NCBI GenBank assembly: GCA_038380795.1
Contig: CM076262.1
Location: 74,027,129-74,091,128, forward strand
Origin: Pyrocephalus nanus
Taxonomy: Eukaryota > Chordata > Aves > Passeriformes > Tyrannidae
Length of the DNA stretch: 64,000 bases
Direction of reading: 5' to 3'
Shown: positions 21,181 to 35,700 of the stretch, piece after piece
Numbering within the stretch: position 1 is the stretch's first letter
Layout: each line of letters opens with the position of its first letter
The notes under the pieces: model-generated
The model's database searches: none
What the model saw: only the letters and a program-made list of their open reading frames with translations
What the model was told of the DNA's origin: nothing
Made by a program: the position numbers and the translations under genes

Positions 21181-24100
21181 CCCCCCCCCCCCCCTTTGGC
21201 CTTTAGCAGAAAAATCGTTTTATTTTGTATCTAATCTAGTTTTATTTTTGTCTAATGACAGTATGGCTAATATTTATTTACTGCTCTCTCTCTGCAGAAA
21301 ATTTTAATCCTCTTTAATGACAGAACAAATTCAATGTTGCTCATTTGAAACTATGTTTCGTTAAAGTGGTTTGTGTCTTGTGAATCTTCAGATTAGTGTT
21401 TCACCGTTGTCTCTTTACGGAGAGTTTGTGCAAAAAATGCTCGGGTTTGAGAGAAAAATGGAACCTTTTAAGAACAGACTTAAGAAAGTTTGTGTGCCAT
21501 TTGCACTTGGAAACTTGGTGGTAGAACTTGTTCAGGTTGGCTGTGTTGCATACAACCCGTGTGGATGTTTGCTGGTCTCGTGAGAGCAGTTTGTGATGAA
21601 AAGCGTGTGAGGTGCCTGTCCATGGCACTACGCAGTGGAGTTTGGTTTTTTTCTTTTTCTGTCCGTTCTCAGTTTAATCTCAGATCACTTAGTTTACTTA
21701 CATAGTCCTTAAAATCATTGGGTTAGGCACTGCCAGTCGAGATAGGCTGTTTGGGTTTGTGTGAGAGCTGCTGAGAGATGTGGAAAGGGGGCGGGAGTTG
21801 ATTTGCTTGCAAGTTGCTTGTTGGTGGCAGTTGAGATTTTAGAAGGAGGTTAGTTATTATTGTTGCCACATTGGCAGGGGAGAATTATTTTGGGATTGAT
21901 TGCTGCTTAGCTTTCTAAGCTTCCTCATGCCTGGAAAGTTTGATTTAATGCCCAAACCTCTCGCTGTGTGCCTGGTCCAGAGGGGACTGATGAAGAGGAG
22001 TTGCTCAGAGCTAATCTACGGTAGGCATATCAAGAGAAGTTTCGCAGCAGCAGTCACTAAAGGAAAACAAAGCAGTTATTAGAACACATGTAGTATGTCA
22101 CAAATAATTCTGTTGAAGAGATTCATATCACTTCTTGTTAAGATTTTTGCTGTATATCTGCAGTATGAAGTGTATTGCAACCTGTAGGAATTGTTTTAGC
22201 TTCTGGAAAATAGCAAATCCCATCATCACTTGCTCTTACAGGTTTTAAGAATTTCTACCTTGCGGGATAGTGCAACTAATATTTTAAGTTCTGTGAGTGC
22301 TTTGTGAGTGGCACTCCCGCGCAATTATCAAGGGCAACTTCTCCATTTTTGTCTCCAGTCCCTACTTAGAAAATGAATAGAGAAGTCACTATCACACTTT
22401 GCTAACACAGCTTGAAAGCCAGTGTCCTCTGAGACAAGTCAGTCCAAGTTGTCTCTGACGTCTGGGATGTCTTATCTGCTTCTTGTAGTTGTTTTTTACC
22501 TTTCATAAAAAGCTTGTAAATTTGTCATGAATGGTTTAGTCAATTTTAGGTGGTGATCATGGTAGAAAGAGATCTTAGAATCAGGTAATTTTGCAGTTTT
22601 TCTCGAAGCTGAAGGCCTGATGATTCTTTGCAGTGTAATAACAAGGGAACTTAAGCAGATGACTTTAAGAATTTAACACCTCTAAACAACGTTTAGCGAC
22701 TTTCAGCTATAGCAATTCAAACAAAGCTGCGGGGGAACTGCTGAAAAGATAGGACAAAATCTTCAAAGCTTCAGTGTTCTTTAGGGAAGATTCTCGAGAC
22801 CACAGACACAACATTAGAAATCTTTAACCTTAAAAACAATAACACAAGGGAGTTAGAAACTTTTAAAACGTATTAAAAAGGCGTTTTTGACAGCTCCTTT
22901 TCCTATCAACAGTTTATAAACACACAGTTAAAGACAGGTTTTACAGGGAAAAGCATTTCAAGGAGGCCTTGTTTATTACAATTTTTCTCAAGTGGATTTC
23001 ATGTTTTCTGGAGGATATGTGTTTGCCTAGTTTGGCAAAATCAGACTCATCCCAGGCTTCGGGCTACGTGGCTTGTTTCTTGTTGTGAAAAGTAGAACCC
23101 TTTCCATTTCTTCCACCCAGTTACTAAGTAATAGTTTACATTTGAATGGCTGTGTGGCTGGAGCCAAGCAGCTCCTGCCCGGTAACCAGATAACCCTTTG
23201 TTTAATCTCTTAGGTCTTATCTCTCTCCCCACAGAGGTGGAACTTTCAGCCCCAAAAGGCTTTTTCTTCTCTTTTCCCGGTTAAAAATTGCTTTCGCCGA
23301 ACAAGGCATCTTGAAACTAGGGCATTGTAGTAAATTATTCTCCCCAAGAATCTACCCAGTAATTTTTTTTTTTTTTTTTTAAAGATTTGTCTGACAGCAG
23401 CATGCAGCTGAGAAGAGCACAGCCGTCCCTTTGTAGCTACACACACACACACACACACAAAAAAAAGGCAGGAAAAATTAGAAGAAACAGTCTAAAACTC
23501 AAAGGCTACTGTTCAGACGGACGTATACATTGCAGTTGGAATTCCTCGAGCACATAAGCAAAGGTTCAGGTTGGACTAAGTAGGAAATCATGTTTTGTCG
23601 TCGCTGAGTTTACTTTTGGGGTTTGTGGAGCTGGCCCGGGGGGCGCGGGGGGTCCTTTGCAGGCGGCGGCGCTGTCGGGGCTGCAGTACCGGCCATGTCC
23701 ACCAGGCGGAGACTGCGGGGCAGGCACTGCGGGACAGGGCCCGGGGTGGGGAGGGGGCGCCGCGGGTGGGACCCCCTGCGGGGGGGGGGGGAATATGGTG
23801 CCCCTGAAATGGGGGCCTCTGCTGGGCTATTGCACTGCCACCCCTCGTGTTTGGGGATAAAGCCTCGGGGGAGCCATGGGAACAGCAGGGTGAGAGCCAG
23901 GAGCCTTTGACTTCCAGAAAGCACTGAGTTTCCCTCTGCTCTCTTTCAGGACAGGACAATGTATTGAAGTGGGAGCAGTTCTGCCAATTCTTTGGGCTGT
24001 GAGCAGCCACAGGCAAGAGGCTCCAGCCTTACTAATGCCCCAGAGAGCATCACTGAAATCAGCATTACTGGCCTGGCCTGTGCCAGTTGTTCACCCAACA

Positions 24101-25038
24101 AAATTGCAAAGCCAGTGTTGCTTCTGTTTTAAGAACTGAAAATAACTTTAAAGCCAAATAAATCACCATTTCCGTCTTCTTGTTTCCTTTTAGATGGTGG
24201 AATTGCCAGTCTGTCCGTGAGCTGAGCTGCGGCTGCAGGGGACTGTCAGGCCTTGTTGGCTGTGAGTTCGTGTTCTTCTGCCTGGGAAACTGGAAATCAT
24301 TCTCAGTTAGGTCGCAGAACTGTTTTCTGAAGCCTGTCCTCTGCCTTTGGCTGATAGATCTCCTCTTTCTGCCTTGGGATTTGCAGCTGTTCCCCCCCTG
24401 GAGAAGGTCAGGTGAGAGACCCTGAGGGCAAAGGGACCTCCCTGTGTCCCCAGGGACCTCCAGGGGACAGAATGGACACTCTGGGGTCATATCTGTGTGT
24501 TAGTATGTAGGGGAGAGAATGAACATTTTGGGGTTAAAATGGGGCAATCAGTAGTGGACAGGTGGGGAAAATCTTGGACCTAAGTCTGGAGGTTGTCTGT
24601 AGAGGACAGGAAATATTTTGGAGGGAGATTTGTTGTTCCCTTGTGCTGCACTCTGTACTCGGTCCTGGGTCAGCTCCAGAAATTTCCTGGGCAGCTCCAA
24701 AAATGATCTCTGAAAAGTGGGAAAATCCCGCTGGCAAAATGCAGAGGAACAGGTATTCTGAACCTCTCCTGCCTCTCAGCAGAGCTAAACTTTTTGTATT
24801 GAGTAAGGACTTGGAATATGCGTCCGCAAGCGTAAACTACCATGGTGTCATAAATTCCCTTGTTGGAAGAACTAAACTCTTAAAGAAAGCACTTAAAGAA
24901 AAATGTTGGGTGGAGTGAGTGATTTACCTACACAAAAGGACTCGCTGGCAGACTTTTATTTCCTTTCCTTCTTCTGAGAAACAGGGGACAGTTTGTTTTT
25001 GTTTTTTTTTGTTTGTTTGTTTTTTTTTTTTTTTCCTT
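21181..25038. repeat. Macrosatellite unit 2
   Basis: T half 21,181 to about 23,290, then D to about 25,038. Its T half carries the 12-bp word that A2 lacks, so the array T halves are closer to A1 than to the neighbouring A2. It has the GAGAAGG variant near 24,402. Confidence 0.95.
23699..23713 (+). promoter_or_regulatory. CTCF-like motif, unit 2
   Basis: Same 15-bp motif as unit 1, 3874 bp downstream of it. Confidence 0.45.
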
Positions 25039-28000
25039 CCCCCCCCCCCCCTTTGGCCTTTAGCAGAAAAATCGTTTTTTTGTATCTAATCTAGTTTTAT
25101 TTTTGTCTAATGACAGTATGGCTAATATTTATTTACTGCTCTCTCTCTGCAGAAAATTTTAATCCTCTTTAATGACAGAACAAATTCAATGTTGCTCATT
25201 TGAAACTATGTTTCGTTAAAGTGGTTTGTGTCTTGTGAATCTTCAGATTAGTGTTTCACCGTTGTCTCTTTACGGAGAGTTTGTGCAAAAAATGCTCGGG
25301 TTTGAGAGAAAAATGGAACCTTTTAAGAACAGACTTAAGAAAGTTTGTGTGCCATTTGCACTTGGAAACTTGGTGGTAGAACTTGTTCAGGTTGGCTGTG
25401 TTGCATACAACCCGTGTGGATGTTTGCTGGTCTCGTGAGAGCAGTTTGTGATGAAAAGCGTGTGAGGTGCCTGTCCATGGCACTACGCAGTGGAGTTTGG
25501 TTTTTTTCTTTTTCTGTCCGTTCTCAGTTTAATCTCAGATCACTTAGTTTACTTACATAGTCCTTAAAATCATTGGGTTAGGCACTGCCAGTCGAGATAG
25601 GCTGTTTGGGTTTGTGTGAGAGCTGCTGAGAGATGTGGAAAGGGGGCGGGAGTTGATTTGCTTGCAAGTTGCTTGTTGGTGGCAGTTGAGATTTTAGAAG
25701 GAGGTTAGTTATTATTGTTGCCACATTGGCAGGGGAGAATTATTTTGGGATTGATTGCTGCTTAGCTTTCTAAGCTTCCTCATGCCTGGAAAGTTTGATT
25801 TAATGCCCAAACCTCTCGCTGTGTGCCTGGTCCAGAGGGGACTGATGAAGAGGAGTTGCTCAGAGCTAATCTACGGTAGGCATATCAAGAGAAGTTTCGC
25901 AGCAGCAGTCACTAAAGGAAAACAAAGCAGTTATTAGAACACATGTAGTATGTCACAAATAATTCTGTTGAAGAGATTCATATCACTTCTTGTTAAGATT
26001 TTTGCTGTATATCTGCAGTATGAAGTGTATTGCAACCTGTAGGAATTGTTTTAGCTTCTGGAAAATAGCAAATCCCATCATCACTTGCTCTTACAGGTTT
26101 TAAGAATTTCTACCTTGCGGGATAGTGCAACTAATATTTTAAGTTCTGTGAGTGCTTTGTGAGTGGCACTCCCGCGCAATTATCAAGGGCAACTTCTCCA
26201 TTTTTGTCTCCAGTCCCTACTTAGAAAATGAATAGAGAAGTCACTATCACACTTTGCTAACACAGCTTGAAAGCCAGTGTCCTCTGAGACAAGTCAGTCC
26301 AAGTTGTCTCTGACGTCTGGGATGTCTTATCTGCTTCTTGTAGTTGTTTTTTACCTTTCATAAAAAGCTTGTAAATTTGTCATGAATGGTTTAGTCAATT
26401 TTAGGTGGTGATCATGGTAGAAAGAGATCTTAGAATCAGGTAATTTTGCAGTTTTTCTCGAAGCTGAAGGCCTGATGATTCTTTGCAGTGTAATAACAAG
26501 GGAACTTAAGCAGATGACTTTAAGAATTTAACACCTCTAAACAACGTTTAGCGACTTTCAGCTATAGCAATTCAAACAAAGCTGCGGGGGAACTGCTGAA
26601 AAGATAGGACAAAATCTTCAAAGCTTCAGTGTTCTTTAGGGAAGATTCTCGAGACCACAGACACAACATTAGAAATCTTTAACCTTAAAAACAATAACAC
26701 AAGGGAGTTAGAAACTTTTAAAACGTATTAAAAAGGCGTTTTTGACAGCTCCTTTTCCTATCAACAGTTTATAAACACACAGTTAAAGACAGGTTTTACA
26801 GGGAAAAGCATTTCAAGGAGGCCTTGTTTATTACAATTTTTCTCAAGTGGATTTCATGTTTTCTGGAGGATATGTGTTTGCCTAGTTTGGCAAAATCAGA
26901 CTCATCCCAGGCTTCGGGCTACGTGGCTTGTTTCTTGTTGTGAAAAGTAGAACCCTTTCCATTTCTTCCACCCAGTTACTAAGTAATAGTTTACATTTGA
27001 ATGGCTGTGTGGCTGGAGCCAAGCAGCTCCTGCCCGGTAACCAGATAACCCTTTGTTTAATCTCTTAGGTCTTATCTCTCTCCCCACAGAGGTGGAACTT
27101 TCAGCCCCAAAAGGCTTTTTCTTCTCTTTTCCCGGTTAAAAATTGCTTTCGCCGAACAAGGCATCTTGAAACTAGGGCATTGTAGTAAATTATTCTCCCC
27201 AAGAATCTACCCAGTAATTTTTTTTTTTTTTTTTTAAAGATTTGTCTGACAGCAGCATGCAGCTGAGAAGAGCACAGCCGTCCCTTTGTAGCTACACACA
27301 CACACACACACACAAAAAAAAGGCAGGAAAAATTAGAAGAAACAGTCTAAAACTCAAAGGCTACTGTTCAGACGGACGTATACATTGCAGTTGGAATTCC
27401 TCGAGCACATAAGCAAAGGTTCAGGTTGGACTAAGTAGGAAATCATGTTTTGTCGTCGCTGAGTTTACTTTTGGGGTTTGTGGAGCTGGCCCGGGGGGCG
27501 CGGGGGGTCCTTTGCAGGCGGCGGCGCTGTCGGGGCTGCAGTACCGGCCATGTCCACCAGGCGGAGACTGCGGGGCAGGCACTGCGGGACAGGGCCCGGG
27601 GTGGGGAGGGGGCGCCGCGGGTGGGACCCCCTGCGGGGGGGGGGGGAATATGGTGCCCCTGAAATGGGGGCCTCTGCTGGGCTATTGCACTGCCACCCCT
27701 CGTGTTTGGGGATAAAGCCTCGGGGGAGCCATGGGAACAGCAGGGTGAGAGCCAGGAGCCTTTGACTTCCAGAAAGCACTGAGTTTCCCTCTGCTCTCTT
27801 TCAGGACAGGACAATGTATTGAAGTGGGAGCAGTTCTGCCAATTCTTTGGGCTGTGAGCAGCCACAGGCAAGAGGCTCCAGCCTTACTAATGCCCCAGAG
27901 AGCATCACTGAAATCAGCATTACTGGCCTGGCCTGTGCCAGTTGTTCACCCAACAAAATTGCAAAGCCAGTGTTGCTTCTGTTTTAAGAACTGAAAATAA

Positions 28001-28895
28001 CTTTAAAGCCAAATAAATCACCATTTCCGTCTTCTTGTTTCCTTTTAGATGGTGGAATTGCCAGTCTGTCCGTGAGCTGAGCTGCGGCTGCAGGGGACTG
28101 TCAGGCCTTGTTGGCTGTGAGTTCGTGTTCTTCTGCCTGGGAAACTGGAAATCATTCTCAGTTAGGTCGCAGAACTGTTTTCTGAAGCCTGTCCTCTGCC
28201 TTTGGCTGATAGATCTCCTCTTTCTGCCTTGGGATTTGCAGCTGTTCCCCCCCTGGAGAGGGTCAGGTGAGAGACCCTGAGGGCAAAGGGACCTCCCTGT
28301 GTCCCCAGGGACCTCCAGGGGACAGAATGGACACTCTGGGGTCATATCTGTGTGTTAGTATGTAGGGGAGAGAATGAACATTTTGGGGTTAAAATGGGGC
28401 AATCAGTAGTGGACAGGTGGGGAAAATCTTGGACCTAAGTCTGGAGGTTGTCTGTAGAGGACAGGAAATATTTTGGAGGGAGATTTGTTGTTCCCTTGTG
28501 CTGCACTCTGTACTCGGTCCTGGGTCAGCTCCAGAAATTTCCTGGGCAGCTCCAAAAATGATCTCTGAAAAGTGGGAAAATCCCGCTGGCAAAATGCAGA
28601 GGAACAGGTATTCTGAACCTCTCCTGCCTCTCAGCAGAGCTAAACTTTTTGTATTGAGTAAGGACTTGGAATATGCGTCCGCAAGCGTAAACTACCATGG
28701 TGTCATAAATTCCCTTGTTGGAAGAACTAAACTCTTAAAGAAAGCACTTAAAGAAAAATGTTGGGTGGAGTGAGTGATTTACCTACACAAAAGGACTCGC
28801 TGGCAGACTTTTATTTCCTTTCCTTCTTCTGAGAAACAGGGGACAGTTTGTTTTTGGGTTTTTTTGTTTGTTTGTTTTTTTTTTTTTTTTTCCTT
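25039..28895. repeat. Macrosatellite unit 3
   Basis: Full T plus D unit. It is the first unit with the GAGAGGG variant (near 28,257) that is shared with units 4 and 5. Confidence 0.95.
27554..27568 (+). promoter_or_regulatory. CTCF-like motif, unit 3
   Basis: Same 15-bp motif, 3855 bp after that of unit 2. Confidence 0.45.
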
Positions 28896-31800
28896 CCCCC
28901 CCCCCCCCTTTGGCCTTTAGCAGAAAAATCGTTTTTTTGTATCTAATCTAGTTTTATTTTTGTCTAATGACAGTATGGCTAATATTTATTTACTGCTCTC
29001 TCTCTGCAGAAAATTTTAATCCTCTTTAATGACAGAACAAATTCAATGTTGCTCATTTGAAACTATGTTTCGTTAAAGTGGTTTGTGTCTTGTGAATCTT
29101 CAGATTAGTGTTTCACCGTTGTCTCTTTACGGAGAGTTTGTGCAAAAAATGCTCGGGTTTGAGAGAAAAATGGAACCTTTTAAGAACAGACTTAAGAAAG
29201 TTTGTGTGCCATTTGCACTTGGAAACTTGGTGGTAGAACTTGTTCAGGTTGGCTGTGTTGCATACAACCCGTGTGGATGTTTGCTGGTCTCGTGAGAGCA
29301 GTTTGTGATGAAAAGCGTGTGAGGTGCCTGTCCATGGCACTACGCAGTGGAGTTTGGTTTTTTTCTTTTTCTGTCCGTTCTCAGTTTAATCTCAGATCAC
29401 TTAGTTTACTTACATAGTCCTTAAAATCATTGGGTTAGGCACTGCCAGTCGAGATAGGCTGTTTGGGTTTGTGTGAGAGCTGCTGAGAGATGTGGAAAGG
29501 GGGCGGGAGTTGATTTGCTTGCAAGTTGCTTGTTGGTGGCAGTTGAGATTTTAGAAGGAGGTTAGTTATTATTGTTGCCACATTGGCAGGGGAGAATTAT
29601 TTTGGGATTGATTGCTGCTTAGCTTTCTAAGCTTCCTCATGCCTGGAAAGTTTGATTTAATGCCCAAACCTCTCGCTGTGTGCCTGGTCCAGAGGGGACT
29701 GATGAAGAGGAGTTGCTCAGAGCTAATCTACGGTAGGCATATCAAGAGAAGTTTCGCAGCAGCAGTCACTAAAGGAAAACAAAGCAGTTATTAGAACACA
29801 TGTAGTATGTCACAAATAATTCTGTTGAAGAGATTCATATCACTTCTTGTTAAGATTTTTGCTGTATATCTGCAGTATGAAGTGTATTGCAACCTGTAGG
29901 AATTGTTTTAGCTTCTGGAAAATAGCAAATCCCATCATCACTTGCTCTTACAGGTTTTAAGAATTTCTACCTTGCGGGATAGTGCAACTAATATTTTAAG
30001 TTCTGTGAGTGCTTTGTGAGTGGCACTCCCGCGCAATTATCAAGGGCAACTTCTCCATTTTTGTCTCCAGTCCCTACTTAGAAAATGAATAGAGAAGTCA
30101 CTATCACACTTTGCTAACACAGCTTGAAAGCCAGTGTCCTCTGAGACAAGTCAGTCCAAGTTGTCTCTGACGTCTGGGATGTCTTATCTGCTTCTTGTAG
30201 TTGTTTTTTACCTTTCATAAAAAGCTTGTAAATTTGTCATGAATGGTTTAGTCAATTTTAGGTGGTGATCATGGTAGAAAGAGATCTTAGAATCAGGTAA
30301 TTTTGCAGTTTTTCTCGAAGCTGAAGGCCTGATGATTCTTTGCAGTGTAATAACAAGGGAACTTAAGCAGATGACTTTAAGAATTTAACACCTCTAAACA
30401 ACGTTTAGCGACTTTCAGCTATAGCAATTCAAACAAAGCTGCGGGGGAACTGCTGAAAAGATAGGACAAAATCTTCAAAGCTTCAGTGTTCTTTAGGGAA
30501 GATTCTCGAGACCACAGACACAACATTAGAAATCTTTAACCTTAAAAACAATAACACAAGGGAGTTAGAAACTTTTAAAACGTATTAAAAAGGCGTTTTT
30601 GACAGCTCCTTTTCCTATCAACAGTTTATAAACACACAGTTAAAGACAGGTTTTACAGGGAAAAGCATTTCAAGGAGGCCTTGTTTATTACAATTTTTCT
30701 CAAGTGGATTTCATGTTTTCTGGAGGATATGTGTTTGCCTAGTTTGGCAAAATCAGACTCATCCCAGGCTTCGGGCTACGTGGCTTGTTTCTTGTTGTGA
30801 AAAGTAGAACCCTTTCCATTTCTTCCACCCAGTTACTAAGTAATAGTTTACATTTGAATGGCTGTGTGGCTGGAGCCAAGCAGCTCCTGCCCGGTAACCA
30901 GATAACCCTTTGTTTAATCTCTTAGGTCTTATCTCTCTCCCCACAGAGGTGGAACTTTCAGCCCCAAAAGGCTTTTTCTTCTCTTTTCCCGGTTAAAAAT
31001 TGCTTTCGCCGAACAAGGCATCTTGAAACTAGGGCATTGTAGTAAATTATTCTCCCCAAGAATCTACCCAGTAATTTTTTTTTTTTTTTTTTAAAGATTT
31101 GTCTGACAGCAGCATGCAGCTGAGAAGAGCACAGCCGTCCCTTTGTAGCTACACACACACACACACACACAAAAAAAAGGCAGGAAAAATTAGAAGAAAC
31201 AGTCTAAAACTCAAAGGCTACTGTTCAGACGGACGTATACATTGCAGTTGGAATTCCTCGAGCACATAAGCAAAGGTTCAGGTTGGACTAAGTAGGAAAT
31301 CATGTTTTGTCGTCGCTGAGTTTACTTTTGGGGTTTGTGGAGCTGGCCCGGGGGGCGCGGGGGGTCCTTTGCAGGCGGCGGCGCTGTCGGGGCTGCAGTA
31401 CCGGCCATGTCCACCAGGCGGAGACTGCGGGGCAGGCACTGCGGGACAGGGCCCGGGGTGGGGAGGGGGCGCCGCGGGTGGGACCCCCTGCGGGGGGGGG
31501 GGGAATATGGTGCCCCTGAAATGGGGGCCTCTGCTGGGCTATTGCACTGCCACCCCTCGTGTTTGGGGATAAAGCCTCGGGGGAGCCATGGGAACAGCAG
31601 GGTGAGAGCCAGGAGCCTTTGACTTCCAGAAAGCACTGAGTTTCCCTCTGCTCTCTTTCAGGACAGGACAATGTATTGAAGTGGGAGCAGTTCTGCCAAT
31701 TCTTTGGGCTGTGAGCAGCCACAGGCAAGAGGCTCCAGCCTTACTAATGCCCCAGAGAGCATCACTGAAATCAGCATTACTGGCCTGGCCTGTGCCAGTT

Positions 31801-32753
31801 GTTCACCCAACAAAATTGCAAAGCCAGTGTTGCTTCTGTTTTAAGAACTGAAAATAACTTTAAAGCCAAATAAATCACCATTTCCGTCTTCTTGTTTCCT
31901 TTTAGATGGTGGAATTGCCAGTCTGTCCGTGAGCTGAGCTGCGGCTGCAGGGGACTGTCAGGCCTTGTTGGCTGTGAGTTCGTGTTCTTCTGCCTGGGAA
32001 ACTGGAAATCATTCTCAGTTAGGTCGCAGAACTGTTTTCTGAAGCCTGTCCTCTGCCTTTGGCTGATAGATCTCCTCTTTCTGCCTTGGGATTTGCAGCT
32101 GTTCCCCCCCTGGAGAGGGTCAGGTGAGAGACCCTGAGGGCAAAGGGACCTCCCTGTGTCCCCAGGGACCTCCAGGGGACAGAATGGACACTCTGGGGTC
32201 ATATCTGTGTGTTAGTATGTAGGGGAGAGAATGAACATTTTGGGGTTAAAATGGGGCAATCAGTAGTGGACAGGTGGGGAAAATCTTGGACCTAAGTCTG
32301 GAGGTTGTCTGTAGAGGACAGGAAATATTTTGGAGGGAGATTTGTTGTTCCCTTGTGCTGCACTCTGTACTCGGTCCTGGGTCAGCTCCAGAAATTTCCT
32401 GGGCAGCTCCAAAAATGATCTCTGAAAAGTGGGAAAATCCCGCTGGCAAAATGCAGAGGAACAGGTATTCTGAACCTCTCCTGCCTCTCAGCAGAGCTAA
32501 ACTTTTTGTATTGAGTAAGGACTTGGAATATGCGTCCGCAAGCGTAAACTACCATGGTGTCATAAATTCCCTTGTTGGAAGAACTAAACTCTTAAAGAAA
32601 GCACTTAAAGAAAAATGTTGGGTGGAGTGAGTGATTTACCTACACAAAAGGACTCGCTGGCAGACTTTTATTTCCTTTCCTTCTTCTGAGAAACAGGGGA
32701 CAGTTTGTTTTTGGTTTTTTTTGTTTGTTTGTTTTTTTTTTTTTTTTTTCCTT
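28896..32753. repeat. Macrosatellite unit 4
   Basis: Full T plus D unit. By eye it differs from units 3 and 5 only in homopolymer lengths at the T/C tract. Confidence 0.95.
31411..31425 (+). promoter_or_regulatory. CTCF-like motif, unit 4
   Basis: Same 15-bp motif, 3857 bp after that of unit 3. Confidence 0.45.
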
Positions 32754-35700
32754 CCCCCCCCCCCCCTTTGGCCTTTAGCAGAAAAATCGTTTTTTTGTAT
32801 CTAATCTAGTTTTATTTTTGTCTAATGACAGTATGGCTAATATTTATTTACTGCTCTCTCTCTGCAGAAAATTTTAATCCTCTTTAATGACAGAACAAAT
32901 TCAATGTTGCTCATTTGAAACTATGTTTCGTTAAAGTGGTTTGTGTCTTGTGAATCTTCAGATTAGTGTTTCACCGTTGTCTCTTTACGGAGAGTTTGTG
33001 CAAAAAATGCTCGGGTTTGAGAGAAAAATGGAACCTTTTAAGAACAGACTTAAGAAAGTTTGTGTGCCATTTGCACTTGGAAACTTGGTGGTAGAACTTG
33101 TTCAGGTTGGCTGTGTTGCATACAACCCGTGTGGATGTTTGCTGGTCTCGTGAGAGCAGTTTGTGATGAAAAGCGTGTGAGGTGCCTGTCCATGGCACTA
33201 CGCAGTGGAGTTTGGTTTTTTTCTTTTTCTGTCCGTTCTCAGTTTAATCTCAGATCACTTAGTTTACTTACATAGTCCTTAAAATCATTGGGTTAGGCAC
33301 TGCCAGTCGAGATAGGCTGTTTGGGTTTGTGTGAGAGCTGCTGAGAGATGTGGAAAGGGGGCGGGAGTTGATTTGCTTGCAAGTTGCTTGTTGGTGGCAG
33401 TTGAGATTTTAGAAGGAGGTTAGTTATTATTGTTGCCACATTGGCAGGGGAGAATTATTTTGGGATTGATTGCTGCTTAGCTTTCTAAGCTTCCTCATGC
33501 CTGGAAAGTTTGATTTAATGCCCAAACCTCTCGCTGTGTGCCTGGTCCAGAGGGGACTGATGAAGAGGAGTTGCTCAGAGCTAATCTACGGTAGGCATAT
33601 CAAGAGAAGTTTCGCAGCAGCAGTCACTAAAGGAAAACAAAGCAGTTATTAGAACACATGTAGTATGTCACAAATAATTCTGTTGAAGAGATTCATATCA
33701 CTTCTTGTTAAGATTTTTGCTGTATATCTGCAGTATGAAGTGTATTGCAACCTGTAGGAATTGTTTTAGCTTCTGGAAAATAGCAAATCCCATCATCACT
33801 TGCTCTTACAGGTTTTAAGAATTTCTACCTTGCGGGATAGTGCAACTAATATTTTAAGTTCTGTGAGTGCTTTGTGAGTGGCACTCCCGCGCAATTATCA
33901 AGGGCAACTTCTCCATTTTTGTCTCCAGTCCCTACTTAGAAAATGAATAGAGAAGTCACTATCACACTTTGCTAACACAGCTTGAAAGCCAGTGTCCTCT
34001 GAGACAAGTCAGTCCAAGTTGTCTCTGACGTCTGGGATGTCTTATCTGCTTCTTGTAGTTGTTTTTTACCTTTCATAAAAAGCTTGTAAATTTGTCATGA
34101 ATGGTTTAGTCAATTTTAGGTGGTGATCATGGTAGAAAGAGATCTTAGAATCAGGTAATTTTGCAGTTTTTCTCGAAGCTGAAGGCCTGATGATTCTTTG
34201 CAGTGTAATAACAAGGGAACTTAAGCAGATGACTTTAAGAATTTAACACCTCTAAACAACGTTTAGCGACTTTCAGCTATAGCAATTCAAACAAAGCTGC
34301 GGGGGAACTGCTGAAAAGATAGGACAAAATCTTCAAAGCTTCAGTGTTCTTTAGGGAAGATTCTCGAGACCACAGACACAACATTAGAAATCTTTAACCT
34401 TAAAAACAATAACACAAGGGAGTTAGAAACTTTTAAAACGTATTAAAAAGGCGTTTTTGACAGCTCCTTTTCCTATCAACAGTTTATAAACACACAGTTA
34501 AAGACAGGTTTTACAGGGAAAAGCATTTCAAGGAGGCCTTGTTTATTACAATTTTTCTCAAGTGGATTTCATGTTTTCTGGAGGATATGTGTTTGCCTAG
34601 TTTGGCAAAATCAGACTCATCCCAGGCTTCGGGCTACGTGGCTTGTTTCTTGTTGTGAAAAGTAGAACCCTTTCCATTTCTTCCACCCAGTTACTAAGTA
34701 ATAGTTTACATTTGAATGGCTGTGTGGCTGGAGCCAAGCAGCTCCTGCCCGGTAACCAGATAACCCTTTGTTTAATCTCTTAGGTCTTATCTCTCTCCCC
34801 ACAGAGGTGGAACTTTCAGCCCCAAAAGGCTTTTTCTTCTCTTTTCCCGGTTAAAAATTGCTTTCGCCGAACAAGGCATCTTGAAACTAGGGCATTGTAG
34901 TAAATTATTCTCCCCAAGAATCTACCCAGTAATTTTTTTTTTTTTTTTTTAAAGATTTGTCTGACAGCAGCATGCAGCTGAGAAGAGCACAGCCGTCCCT
35001 TTGTAGCTACACACACACACACACACACAAAAAAAAGGCAGGAAAAATTAGAAGAAACAGTCTAAAACTCAAAGGCTACTGTTCAGACGGACGTATACAT
35101 TGCAGTTGGAATTCCTCGAGCACATAAGCAAAGGTTCAGGTTGGACTAAGTAGGAAATCATGTTTTGTCGTCGCTGAGTTTACTTTTGGGGTTTGTGGAG
35201 CTGGCCCGGGGGGCGCGGGGGGTCCTTTGCAGGCGGCGGCGCTGTCGGGGCTGCAGTACCGGCCATGTCCACCAGGCGGAGACTGCGGGGCAGGCACTGC
35301 GGGACAGGGCCCGGGGTGGGGAGGGGGCGCCGCGGGTGGGACCCCCTGCGGGGGGGGGGGGAATATGGTGCCCCTGAAATGGGGGCCTCTGCTGGGCTAT
35401 TGCACTGCCACCCCTCGTGTTTGGGGATAAAGCCTCGGGGGAGCCATGGGAACAGCAGGGTGAGAGCCAGGAGCCTTTGACTTCCAGAAAGCACTGAGTT
35501 TCCCTCTGCTCTCTTTCAGGACAGGACAATGTATTGAAGTGGGAGCAGTTCTGCCAATTCTTTGGGCTGTGAGCAGCCACAGGCAAGAGGCTCCAGCCTT
35601 ACTAATGCCCCAGAGAGCATCACTGAAATCAGCATTACTGGCCTGGCCTGTGCCAGTTGTTCACCCAACAAAATTGCAAAGCCAGTGTTGCTTCTGTTTT

